This document shows, piece after piece, positions 51,710 through 60,004 of a stretch of 64,000 nucleotides of DNA (within the stretch, counting starts at the first letter, position 1; the number at the start of each line of letters is the position of its first letter). The notes under the pieces are model-generated. The model was not told the origin of the DNA. It did no database searches and saw only the letters and a list, made by a program, of their open reading frames with translations. A program made the position numbers and the translations under genes. Source of the DNA: Saccharothrix sp. NRRL B-16348 (lineage in GTDB: Bacteria; Actinomycetota; Actinomycetes; Mycobacteriales; Pseudonocardiaceae); contig NZ_LGED01000196.1 of assembly GCF_001280085.1 (NCBI RefSeq), forward strand, positions 151,786-215,785, read 5' to 3'.

Positions 51710-52747
51710 ATGTCGACCACGCTGTCCACAAGTCACTCACCTGGTGGCAACCCCGTCGGCGGTGACACCAGGCGCTCGCCCCTCGCCCGGCTCCAGCACC
51801 TGCTGCACTCGCAGGCCACCATCGGGCCCGCCGTGGTGCTGCTGGTCGCGGTCGTCGTGTTCGCCGTGCTGTCGCCCCGGTTCCTCACGCCGGGCAACAT
51901 CTCCCTGATCCTGCAACAGGTCGCGGTCATCGGCACGCTCGCCGTCGGCCAGACCATCGTCATCCTCACCGCGGGCATCGACCTGTCCTGCGGCGCGATC
52001 ATGGTGCTCACCTCGATCGTGATGGCGAAGGTCGCCGCCGACACCGGGCTGCCCGGCCTGCCCGCGCTGCTGCTCGGCTTCCTGGTCGGCACGCTGTGCG
52101 GCCTGCTCAACGGGCTGCTGGTGACCCGGCTGAAACTGCCGCCGTTCATCGTCACCCTCGGCACGTTGAACGTGTTCTTCGCGCTGAACCTCTGGTACTC
52201 CGAGAGCGCCACCATCCGCGGCACCGACATGCCGTCGCTGCTGCTGTGGACCGGCCAGACGATCAACGTCTTCGGCACCCGCGTCACCTACGGCTCCATC
52301 ATGATGGTGGTCCTGGTCGCGGCCATGGCGTTCGCGTTGAAGAACACCGCGTGGGGACGGCACGTCTACGCCACCGGCGACGACGCCGAAGCCTCGCGCC
52401 TGTCCGGCATCCGCACCGCGCGCGTGCTGCTCAGCGTCTACGCCACGGCAGGTGCGGTGTACGCGTTGAGCGCGTGGGTCCTGATCGGCCGCATCGCCTC
52501 GGCCAGCCCGCAGGCCGGGCAGCTCGACAACCTCGACTCCATCACCGCCGTGGTGATCGGCGGCACCAGCCTGTTCGGCGGGCGTGGCGCGATCATCGGC
52601 TCGCTGATCGGGGCGTTGATCGTCGGCGTGTTCCGCAACGGCCTCGCGCTGGCCGGCGTGGACGTGCTGTGGCAGACCCTGGCCGTCGGTGTCCTGATCA
52701 TCGTCGCGGTGTCGCTGGACCAGTGGATTCGGAAGGTGAAGCCATGA
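51710..52747 (+). CDS. Sugar ABC transporter permease (RbsC/FrcC type)
   Basis: A 345-residue permease with 8-10 predicted helices. Typical RbsC-family motifs: QTIVILTAGIDLSCGAIMVL, LPPFIVTLGTLNVFFALNLW, GRHVYATGDDAEASRLSGI and SITAVVIGGTSLFGGRGAII. It forms the channel for a monosaccharide. Its stop overlaps the ATPase ATG by 4 bp (ATGA). Confidence 0.92.
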   Translation: MSTTLSTSHSPGGNPVGGDTRRSPLARLQHLLHSQATIGPAVVLLVAVVVFAVLSPRFLTPGNISLILQQVAVIGTLAVGQTIVILTAGIDLSCGAIMVLTSIVMAKVAADTGLPGLPALLLGFLVGTLCGLLNGLLVTRLKLPPFIVTLGTLNVFFALNLWYSESATIRGTDMPSLLLWTGQTINVFGTRVTYGSIMMVVLVAAMAFALKNTAWGRHVYATGDDAEASRLSGIRTARVLLSVYATAGAVYALSAWVLIGRIASASPQAGQLDNLDSITAVVIGGTSLFGGRGAIIGSLIGALIVGVFRNGLALAGVDVLWQTLAVGVLIIVAVSLDQWIRKVKP

Positions 52748-53508
52748 CGACCCCGGTGTTGCAGGCCCGTGGGCTGGTCAAGCGCTACGGCCGGGTCACC
52801 GCGCTGGCCGGCTCCGACCTGGAGCTGCTGCCCGGCGAGATCCTCGCCGTCATCGGCGACAACGGGGCCGGCAAGTCCAGCCTGATCAAGGCGTTGTCCG
52901 GCGCGGTCGTGCCCGACGAGGGCGAGATCCTCCTCAACGGCGAGCCGGTGTCGTTCTCCTCGCCGATCGACGCGCGGGACGCCGGCATCGAGACCGTGCA
53001 CCAGTCGTTGGCGGTCTCGCCGTCGTTGGACATCGCGAGCAACCTGTTCCTCGGCCGTGAACGCCGCCGCAAGGGCGTGCTCGGCACGGTGTTCCGGATG
53101 CTCGACCGCAACGGCATGCGCGAAGAGGCGCGCCGGCAGCTCGACGCGCTGGGCATCATGACCATCCAGAACCCCGGTCAGGCGGTGGAGACCCTGTCGG
53201 GCGGCCAGCGGCAGGCGGTGGCGGTGGCCCGTGCCGCCGCGTTCGGCAGCCGGGTAGTGATCATGGACGAACCCACCGCGGCCCTGGGCGTGCGCGAGTC
53301 CCGCGCCGTGCTCGACCTCGTGCTCCAAGTCCGCGACCGCGGCCTGCCGGTGATCCTGATCAGCCACAACATGCCCCACGTCTTCGAGGTCGCCGACCGC
53401 ATCCACATCCAACGCCTCGGCCGCCGCAAGGCCGTGGTCGACCCGAAGACCGTCTCGATGTCCGACGCCGTCGCGATCATGACCGGCGCGATGGAGCCCC
53501 CGGACTAG
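52744..53508 (+). CDS. Sugar ABC transporter ATPase (FrcA type, single domain)
   Basis: A 254-residue ATPase. Walker A GDNGAGKSSLIKALSG, signature ETLSGGQRQAVAVARAAAF, Walker B RVVIMDEPTAAL and the switch His in ILISHNMPHVFEV. Ribose-type ATPases often have two fused cassettes; this one has a single cassette, as in the FrcA fructose transporter, which fits a fructose importer. It is translationally coupled to the permease and ends at a bidirectional terminator. Confidence 0.92.
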   Translation: MTTPVLQARGLVKRYGRVTALAGSDLELLPGEILAVIGDNGAGKSSLIKALSGAVVPDEGEILLNGEPVSFSSPIDARDAGIETVHQSLAVSPSLDIASNLFLGRERRRKGVLGTVFRMLDRNGMREEARRQLDALGIMTIQNPGQAVETLSGGQRQAVAVARAAAFGSRVVIMDEPTAALGVRESRAVLDLVLQVRDRGLPVILISHNMPHVFEVADRIHIQRLGRRKAVVDPKTVSMSDAVAIMTGAMEPPD

Positions 53509-53515
53509 CCCGCGG

Positions 53516-53547
53516 CGGGCCGGCCCGGGATCAGGCGGGCCGGCCCG
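53516..53547. terminator. Double palindrome terminator
   Basis: CGGGCCGGCCCG occurs twice (53516-53527 and 53536-53547), each a perfect 12-bp palindrome, separated by 8 bp. The pair can also fold as one hairpin. It lies between convergent ABC genes; the second copy overlaps the 3' end of the exporter gene. Confidence 0.75.
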
Positions 53548-55297
53548 CGTGGAGGCGGGCGTAGGCGCCGCCGCCGCGCAGCAACTCGTCGTGGGAGCCG
53601 ATCTCCTGGATCCCGCCGTCCCTCATGACGACGATGCGGTCGGCGTCGCGGATGGTGGACAGCCGGTGGGCGACCACGAACGTGGTCCGGCCGCGGACGA
53701 GCCGGGCCAGCGCCTGCTGGACCAGGGTCTCGGAGTGGGTGTCGAGGGCGGAGGTGGCCTCGTCGAGGATCAGCACGCGCGGGTTGCGCAGCAGGGCGCG
53801 GGCGATGACCAGGCGTTGTCGCTGGCCGCCCGACAGGTGGGAGCCGCGGTCGGCGACCGAGGTCTCCAGCCCGTCCGGCAGGTGGTCGACGAACTCCAGG
53901 GCGTTGGCGTCGCGCAGCGCCGTCCTGATCGCGGCGTCGTCGGCGTCGGGCATGCCGAAGGCGACGTTCTCGCGGACGGTGCCGTCGAACAGGATCGGCT
54001 CCTGCGGCACCACCGAGATGAAGCGCCGGTAGGTGCGCAGGTCGAGGTCGGCCATGTCCACGCCGTCGAGGAGGATCCGGCCCGACCGCGGCCGGATGAA
54101 GCCGATGAGCAGGTTGAGCACCGTGGACTTGCCCGCACCCGACGGGCCGACCAGCGCGATCGTCTCGCCGGGTGCGACGGAGAGGGTGAAGTCCCGCACG
54201 GCCGACCGCCCGGACCCGTCGTAGGCGTGGCCGACCGACCGGAACTCCACCGCACCGCGGACCTCGGCGACCTCGGCCTTGCCCGTGTTGTCCTCCAGGT
54301 CGGGGCTGCGCAGCACCTCGCTCGCGGAGCGGACGGACTCCAACCCCTTGGAGATCACCGGCGCCAGGGTCATCAGGGTGGCCAGCGAGGTGGTGGACGT
54401 GGTCAGGAAGGCGCTGAGCATGACGACGTCGCCCGCGGTGATGCCCCAGACGCCCTGGTAGGCGACCAGGGCGGAGGCGGTCAGGAAGACCACGCCGAGG
54501 ATGTTGAGGAACACCCACGACAGCGAGGCGACCCGACCGTTGAGCAGGTCCAGCCGCAGGCCCGACGCCAGGACCCGCCGCAACGTGTCGTCCATCCGTC
54601 CCAGGGCGTGGCCCTCCAGGCCGTGCGCGCGGGTGACGGGGATCAGCTGGGTCATCTCGTTGACCCTGGCGGCCAGGTGCTCCACGTCCTGGCGGAACAC
54701 CTCGTTGTGGTCGCGCAGCCTCGTGCGCAGGCGCATCACCACCAGGGACGCGAGCGGCACGATCACCACCAGCAGCGGCAGGAACCGCGGCGCCCGGACG
54801 CCGACGATCGTCAAGCCGCCGATCAGGACGGTGATCGCGCTCAGCCCGGTGTCGGTCGTCTGCTGCACCATCTGCTCGACGGTCTCGACGTCGCGGACGA
54901 CCTTCGCCTGGAGCACGCCGGCGCTGGTCCGGTTGTGGTAGCCGATGGACAGCTCCTGCAAGCGGGTGCACAGGGCCGACCGCAGCGCGGTGCCCGCCCG
55001 GCGCACGCTCCCGTGCAGGAGGCGGACGTAGAGCAGGTGCAGCGGGTAGTTGACGACCAGGATCAGCATGATCACGCCGGTCGCGACCCACATCCCGGCC
55101 AGCGGCAGGCGCAGCACAACGGTGTCGATGATGGTCGCCGTGACCAGAGGCAGCAGCCAGACCGGGCTGTGCTTGACGACGAAGACGGCCAGCGCGCCGC
55201 TCAGCCGCCACCGGTGCGGGCGGAACAGGCGGCCGAGGGCGCGCACGGCGCCTTCGCCCGGGTCGTGGTGTCCCCGCGGTGTGTCGGACGAGGTCAC
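53531..55297 (-). CDS. ABC exporter (fused membrane and ATPase domains)
   Basis: A 588-residue half-transporter. Residues 1-320 hold about six membrane helices (WLLPLVTATIIDTVVLRLPL, WVATGVIMLILVVNYPLHLL, FLPLLVVIVPLASLVVM). Residues 340-588 are the ATPase: Walker A GPSGAGKSTVLNLLIG, Q-loop VVPQEPILFDGTVRENVAFG, signature SHLSGGQRQRLVIARALL, Walker B VLILDEATSALD, switch TTFVVAHRLSTI. It dimerises to export a lipid, peptide or drug. No partner gene is adjacent; a LacI-type palindrome lies about 80 bp upstream. Confidence 0.92.
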   Translation of the reverse strand: MTSSDTPRGHHDPGEGAVRALGRLFRPHRWRLSGALAVFVVKHSPVWLLPLVTATIIDTVVLRLPLAGMWVATGVIMLILVVNYPLHLLYVRLLHGSVRRAGTALRSALCTRLQELSIGYHNRTSAGVLQAKVVRDVETVEQMVQQTTDTGLSAITVLIGGLTIVGVRAPRFLPLLVVIVPLASLVVMRLRTRLRDHNEVFRQDVEHLAARVNEMTQLIPVTRAHGLEGHALGRMDDTLRRVLASGLRLDLLNGRVASLSWVFLNILGVVFLTASALVAYQGVWGITAGDVVMLSAFLTTSTTSLATLMTLAPVISKGLESVRSASEVLRSPDLEDNTGKAEVAEVRGAVEFRSVGHAYDGSGRSAVRDFTLSVAPGETIALVGPSGAGKSTVLNLLIGFIRPRSGRILLDGVDMADLDLRTYRRFISVVPQEPILFDGTVRENVAFGMPDADDAAIRTALRDANALEFVDHLPDGLETSVADRGSHLSGGQRQRLVIARALLRNPRVLILDEATSALDTHSETLVQQALARLVRGRTTFVVAHRLSTIRDADRIVVMRDGGIQEIGSHDELLRGGGAYARLHAGRPA

Positions 55298-55375
55298 CGG
55301 GAGGTCTCCCTTCGTGGCCGGTGATGGCCGGCCGGCTGGTGGGGGCGCCCGGAGGAGGCCCGGGTCGTGACGGGG

Positions 55376-55391
55376 CGGAAAGCGCTTTCCG
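55376..55391. promoter_or_regulatory. Perfect LacI-type palindrome, AAGCGCTT core
   Basis: CGGAAAGCGCTTTCCG is a perfect 16-bp palindrome, 79 bp upstream of the ABC exporter start and just past the end of the lyase gene. Similar sites occur at 57821, 58124 and 63285. Confidence 0.6.
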
Positions 55392-55486
55392 GGATTCTCC
55401 GGAGAGGTGCGAGCACTGTCAAGACGCCCGCGCGTGTGCCCGAACCGACCGGCTCGGGCACACGCGACCGGGTTGCCCGGATCCGG

Positions 55487-57687
55487 TCAGCCGGCGTAGT
55501 GCACGTCCGGCCACGGCGGGGTGACCATGCCGTTCCCGATGTGGAAGCTCGGGTGCGGCGGCTGGTTGTAGGCCGTGTTCTGCCCATCAGCGTGGGGATG
55601 CGGCGGTCGGTCTGGTTCGGCGTCGAGTAGACGCGCAGGGCCCGGTTGTCGGTGGTGGGCCAGACGACCTCCTCGCGCCAGTCGCCCAGGATGTCGCCGC
55701 TCAACGACGGGTTGGACTTGGTGCCGTTGTTGGAGTGCACGCCGGAGCCGGTGAGCAGACGGGTGTCGCCGCCGGTGCCGTACTTGTCGACGTGGGTGCC
55801 GTCGAGCAGCTCGCGCGACGGGTCGCCGTCCCACCAGAGCAGGAAGTTCGCCGACGACGGCTTGCGGGCGACGCCGGTGCCGCGGGTGTTGCGGAGCTGG
55901 CTGTCGGCCGAGGACCACGACTCCGCGCCGGGGTTGCCGGCGTAGATGTCGGCCGACACGCCGCGGCCGTTGTCGCCCGCCGGCTCGGTCCGCCACAGCA
56001 CCTGGCCGGTGCGGGCGTCGGCGAACCACGAGCCGGGCTGGCTGCTGTTCTCGGAGACCTTGTAGTACTCCAGGCCCGGCCGGGACGGGTCGAGGTCGCC
56101 CAGGTGGGCGGCGTCGCCGTGGCCGAACCGGGTGTTCCACAGGCCGCGGCCGTTGTCGTCGATCGTGGCCGCGCCGTAGACGATCTCGTCCCGGCCGTCG
56201 GCGTCCACGTCGCCGATGGTCAGCGAGTGGTTGCCCTGGCCCGCGTAGGTGCCGTTGCCGGAGGCGTTGGAGTCGAACGTCCACCGCTTGGTCAACGTGC
56301 CGTTGCGGAAGTCCCAGGCCGCGATGACGGCACGCGTGTAGTAGCCGCGGGCCATGATGAGGCTGGGGCGGGCGCCGTCGAGGTAGGCGGTGCCGGCCAG
56401 GAACCGGTCGACCCGGTTGCCGTAGCTGTCGCCCCAGGAGGAGACGTTGCCGCGGGGCGGGTCGTAGTTCACCGTGGACATCGCCGCGCCGGTCTGACCG
56501 TTGAACATGGTCAGGAACTCCGGCCCGGTCAGGATGTAACCGCCGGAGTTGCGGTGGTCCGCGGACCCGTTGCCGATGACCGTGCCGCGGCCGTCACGCG
56601 TGCCGTCGGCGGTCTTCATCGCGACCTCGGCCTTGCCGTCGCCGTCGTAGTCGTACACCTGGAACTGGGTGTAGTGCGCACCGGCCCGGATGTTGCGGCC
56701 CAGGTCGATGCGCCACAACCGGGTGCCCTGCAAGGTGTAGGCGTCGATGAAGACGTTCCCGGTCACGCCCGACTGCGAGTTGTCCTTGGCGTTGGTCGGG
56801 TCCCACTTGAGCACGAACTCGTAGTCGCCGTCACCGTCGAGGTCGCCGACGCTCGCGTCGTTCGCGACGTACCCGCTGCCCGGCGACTGGATCGGCACGT
56901 CGCGGTAGCCGGAGCCGAACGCCAGCGACGCCGGGGACGCCGGCTGTTCGGCTCCGTTCACCACGGCGCGCACGGTGTAGGAGGCGTCCGCCGCCGCGCC
57001 GTTGTCCAGGTAGTTGGTCGACGCGGTGATGGGGGAGGAGTTCAGCTTGGCGCCGCCCCGGTACACGTTGAAGCCGGCGTTCTGCGGGTCGCCCGCCAGC
57101 AGCCGCCAGCTAACCAGGTTGCCGCTGCCCGACCGCACGCTGATCACACCGCGGTCCAGCCGCTCGACCTGCTTGCGGCCCGTCGGGTCACCCGGTTCGG
57201 GACCGGGCCCCGGGTCGGTCGTGGTGGTGGTCGTGGTCGTTGTGGTCGTCGTAGTGGTGGTGGTCGGGTCGACACCGCCCGTGCAGGCCGTGCCGTTGAG
57301 GCTGAACGTCGACGGCGTGCCGACGTCGGTGCCGCTCATGGTGCCGTTGAAGCCGAACGACGCCGTGCCACCGGTCGCGATCTGCCTGTTGTAGTCCACA
57401 TTGGACGCCGTCACGCCCGCGCCGGAGGCGTCGAACGTCGCGTTCCACCCCTGCGCGAAGCGCTCCGTGCCGGGGAACGTCCAGCCGAGACGCCACCCGT
57501 CCACGGGATCGCCCAGGTTGGTGATGGTCACGTTGGCGGTGAACCCGCCCTGCCACTTGTTCTGAACCGTGTAGTCGACCTTGCAGCCGGGTGCGGCCGA
57601 GGCCACTCCCGCGACCGCGAGGCCGCCCGTCAGTGCGCTGATCGCCGTCGCGGCGGCGACCACACGCACCCGCGAGTTCATGAGCAC
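55487..57687 (-). pseudogene. CBM2-linked rhamnogalacturonan lyase (PL11) gene with 3' frameshifting deletion
   Basis: The frame from GTG 57687 encodes a signal peptide (RVVAAATAISALTGGLAVAG), a family 2 carbohydrate-binding module (CKVDYTVQNKWQGGFTANVT), a 16-threonine linker and a PL11 domain (LDRGVISVRSGSGNLVSWRL, ASVGDLDGDGDYEFVLKWDP, VYDYDGDGKAEVAMKTADGT, GDWREEVVWPTTDNRALRVY). PL11 enzymes cut rhamnogalacturonan-I in pectin. At 55584/55585, right after RRIPTLM, about 31 nt are missing relative to the family; QNTAYNQPPHPSFHIGNGM and WPDVHYAG follow in another frame, ending at 55487. Unshifted translation runs to 55294 with an unrelated tail. The enzyme may be inactive, or the deletion may be an assembly error. 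Confidence 0.8.
57217..57264 (-). repeat. Poly-threonine linker repeat
   Basis: Sixteen consecutive threonine codons using all four ACN codons join the CBM2 and lyase domains. A simple sequence prone to length variation; typical of secreted actinomycete enzymes. Confidence 0.9.
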
Positions 57688-57712
57688 CGTTGCTCCATTC
57701 GCTCGTACCGTT

Positions 57713-57728
57713 CTGGGAGCGCTCCCAG
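57713..57728. promoter_or_regulatory. CebR-like operator upstream of the lyase gene
   Basis: CTGGGAGCGCTCCCAG is a perfect palindrome that contains TGGGAGCGCTCCCA, the published CebR (cellobiose repressor) binding site of Streptomyces. It sits 26 bp before the lyase start, so cello-oligosaccharides may control this pectin enzyme. Confidence 0.7.
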
Positions 57729-57786
57729 AGATGCCCTGATGTGTCCTGTGGTCGTGGAGGCGGGATGGTGGTGTCGGCGGCGTCGA

Positions 57787-57836
57787 TGAAACGATTCAAC
57801 CATACGCCTGACAGCCTCCTTGGAAAGCGCTATCCA
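57787..57836. promoter_or_regulatory. Two further LacI-type operators upstream of the lyase gene
   Basis: TGAAACGATTCA (57787-57798) has perfect TGAA/TTCA arms round a central CG, and TGGAAAGCGCTATCCA (57821-57836) is palindromic except for one symmetric base pair. The second shares the AAGCGCT core of the other sites in this region. Confidence 0.5.
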
Positions 57837-58201
57837 GGTGAAGGGTCCTGCAGTCGGCGAGACTGCTCGTCGTGCTGGGGCTGCCGCCGCATCTCGTTGG
57901 TGCTTAATCGCTTAACCGCACCGGCGGCAGTGGGTTAGACCGTACGAACGGCCGCGTCCCCGTGTCAACCGGCTTGGTCGAAATCTTTCGGCGTCGGCCG
58001 GTGGGCGCGTGGCGTTGGTGGACGGTGGCCTGGGAGGCGTGCTGGCGAGTAGGAGCAGCCGTTTGACTCCGGATGGACTAGTGCGACCGCGCAATTCTTC
58101 TGGGAGCGTTACCAGGAAGTGGCTGGTAAGCGCTTTCCGAGCTCGTCCACAGTGGACGGGCGGCGCAACGGTCGCAACGGGAGGCCGCGTTCCTGGGACA
58201 C
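57837..58201. other. Operator-rich intergenic region, no gene
   Basis: This stretch separates the lyase promoter from the 3' end of the lectin-like gene. It holds TTAATCGCTTAA (57904-57915), a CebR-like half-variant TGGGAGCGTTACCA (58101-58114) and TGGTAAGCGCTTTCC (58124-58138). I see no open frame with coding character. The two distal sites may serve the lyase gene. Confidence 0.5.
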
Positions 58202-60004
58202 CTACAAGTTCTCCTGCGGGGCGCTCAGCCGAGTGGTGTGCGAGGCGGACTTGTCCTTGGCGGTGTTGCTGTTCTTCACCGAGTCGACGGTCGCCGTGCA
58301 GGTGACGTCCCCGGCGAAGTCGCGGTCCGTCACGGCGGTGACGGTGATCGTGGCGCCGGCGCCGACCGGCAGCGTCAGCGGCTGGGTGAACGTGCCCGTC
58401 CCGGTGCTGCCCCGGCCGGCCCGCGCGCCGCCGTCGGTGCTCGTGACGGAGACGTCGACCGCGGCCGGCGCGGGGTCGAGCGTGCCGGTGACCACGGCGT
58501 CGGTTGCGTCGTTGGGGCCGTCGTTGCGGACCGTGACCGCGTAGCTGACCGTGCCGCCGGCAGGTGCCGCCTCGGGGCCGTCGACCTGGAGCGGCATGTC
58601 CGCGGGCATCGCGATGACCAGGTTCCGCAGGCAGTGCTGCGCGGTCACGGAGCCGGTGCTGGCCGACAGCCCGAGCTTGAACGTCTCGGGCATGGTGGCC
58701 TGGCCCGGCGCCGACTTCAGGTCGATGCCGTCGAACACGGTGGTGGCCTGCCCGCCACGCGTCAGCACGACCGTGACCACGGCGTTGACGATGGTGACCT
58801 GCACGTGCGCCTGGTCGTCCCAGGTCGCGGCGAGGCCGCCCGTGACGGCGACGCCGTCGAGGTAGCGGAACCCCTGGTCCCGGTCCCCGGAGCCGCGCAG
58901 CACGATGTGGTCCGGTTGACGGGTGTCCTCGCGGTCGGCGGGGCCGCCCCACGTGGTGGAGAAGTTCCCGTAGGTGTCGAAGCCGATGCCCAGGTAGCCC
59001 TTGGGCACCCCCTGCCCGTTGCCGTCGGGGCCGCGCGCGTACCCCAGGCCCGCGCCGTAGCCACCGAGGCCGCTCTCGTGCGCGCCGTCCACGAGGTACA
59101 CCGCGAACCCGTCGGCGCCGCCGCCCGAGGTGCAGTAGTCGAACTCGATCGACACGCCCGCCGTGGAGGGGAAGAGCGTGTTCAACAGCGCCGTGCCTGC
59201 CTTGTTGTAGTCGTTCGGCGTCAGTTGCAGGCAGTGCTCGTCGGTCAGCGCGGCATCGCCGAGGAGCGTCCAGTCGTGCTCCAGGTCCGCGACGTCGTCG
59301 ACTTGGAACGTCTCGCGGATCGGGAAGACGGCGGTGGACACCTCCGGCTCGGTGGTGGTGTCGGGTGGGGCGGTCGGTGCGTCGTCGTCCGCGTCCGCGG
59401 GGGAGTCGGGAGCGAGCGGACCGAGGAGGTCGAACAGGCCGAGCACGACGTCTTCGTAGAGGTAGAAACCACTTTCGAGCGGCGGCAGCGCGACGTCCTC
59501 GAAGTCATCGCGGTCGGCCGGCGCGGTGGGCGGTGCCAGCACCTGGCCCAGGTCGCGCAGGGCGCCTTGCACGACGGAGCTCGCGGTGGCGGCCAGCCAC
59601 CGCATCGGCAGGTTCACCGCGGCGGAGGTCTGGCGGAGCGGGGAGGAGGGCGACGAGCCTGCCGCGTCCACGGTGGCGGTCAACCACCGCATCGGCAGGT
59701 GCAGCAGACCGGTCAGCTCGGCGTGGGACAGGACCGGCGGCGGCTCGCCGTCGATCATCATGTCCTCCCACTCCATCAGGTCGAACAGGAACTGCCCGCC
59801 TTTGTAGAACGGCCACGGCGCCAAGGCGTCGAGGATGGCACGGGCTCGTCGCGGAGTGGTCTGGCGGATCGCGACGCCCCGCCGGGCCAACGTGCACAAC
59901 ACCTCGCGCAGCCTGGTGTTGGTCCTGCGCACGAGCCTCAGCATCGCCAGGTCGCGGTCGAGCAGCACGGGCTCGCCGGACCCGGACCCGGTGTCGGGGT
60001 TCAC
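58202..60004 (-). CDS. Legume-lectin-like and DUF11 domain protein
   Basis: A 600-residue protein with no signal peptide. Residues 1-215 are unrecognised and contain WPFYKGGQFLFDLMEWEDMM and two copies of LPMRWLTAT/LPMRWLAAT. Residues 225-475 form a legume-lectin-like beta sandwich (LQLTPNDYNKAGTALLNTLF, SIEFDYCTSGGGADGFAVYL, GYLGIGFDTYGNFSTTWGG). Residues 480-580 are a DUF11 domain (SYAVTVRNDGPNDATDAVVT). Both are usually extracellular carbohydrate-binding or adhesive modules, so the missing export signal is odd. The GTG start overlaps the polyprenyl synthase stop (GTGA), so the two are made together. Confidence 0.78.
   Translation of the reverse strand: MNPDTGSGSGEPVLLDRDLAMLRLVRRTNTRLREVLCTLARRGVAIRQTTPRRARAILDALAPWPFYKGGQFLFDLMEWEDMMIDGEPPPVLSHAELTGLLHLPMRWLTATVDAAGSSPSSPLRQTSAAVNLPMRWLAATASSVVQGALRDLGQVLAPPTAPADRDDFEDVALPPLESGFYLYEDVVLGLFDLLGPLAPDSPADADDDAPTAPPDTTTEPEVSTAVFPIRETFQVDDVADLEHDWTLLGDAALTDEHCLQLTPNDYNKAGTALLNTLFPSTAGVSIEFDYCTSGGGADGFAVYLVDGAHESGLGGYGAGLGYARGPDGNGQGVPKGYLGIGFDTYGNFSTTWGGPADREDTRQPDHIVLRGSGDRDQGFRYLDGVAVTGGLAATWDDQAHVQVTIVNAVVTVVLTRGGQATTVFDGIDLKSAPGQATMPETFKLGLSASTGSVTAQHCLRNLVIAMPADMPLQVDGPEAAPAGGTVSYAVTVRNDGPNDATDAVVTGTLDPAPAAVDVSVTSTDGGARAGRGSTGTGTFTQPLTLPVGAGATITVTAVTDRDFAGDVTCTATVDSVKNSNTAKDKSASHTTRLSAPQENL

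Noticed and set aside
57217..57264. GT-rich run considered as a regulatory microsatellite
   Set aside because: It reads as sixteen threonine codons, a normal linker between CBM2 and catalytic domains.
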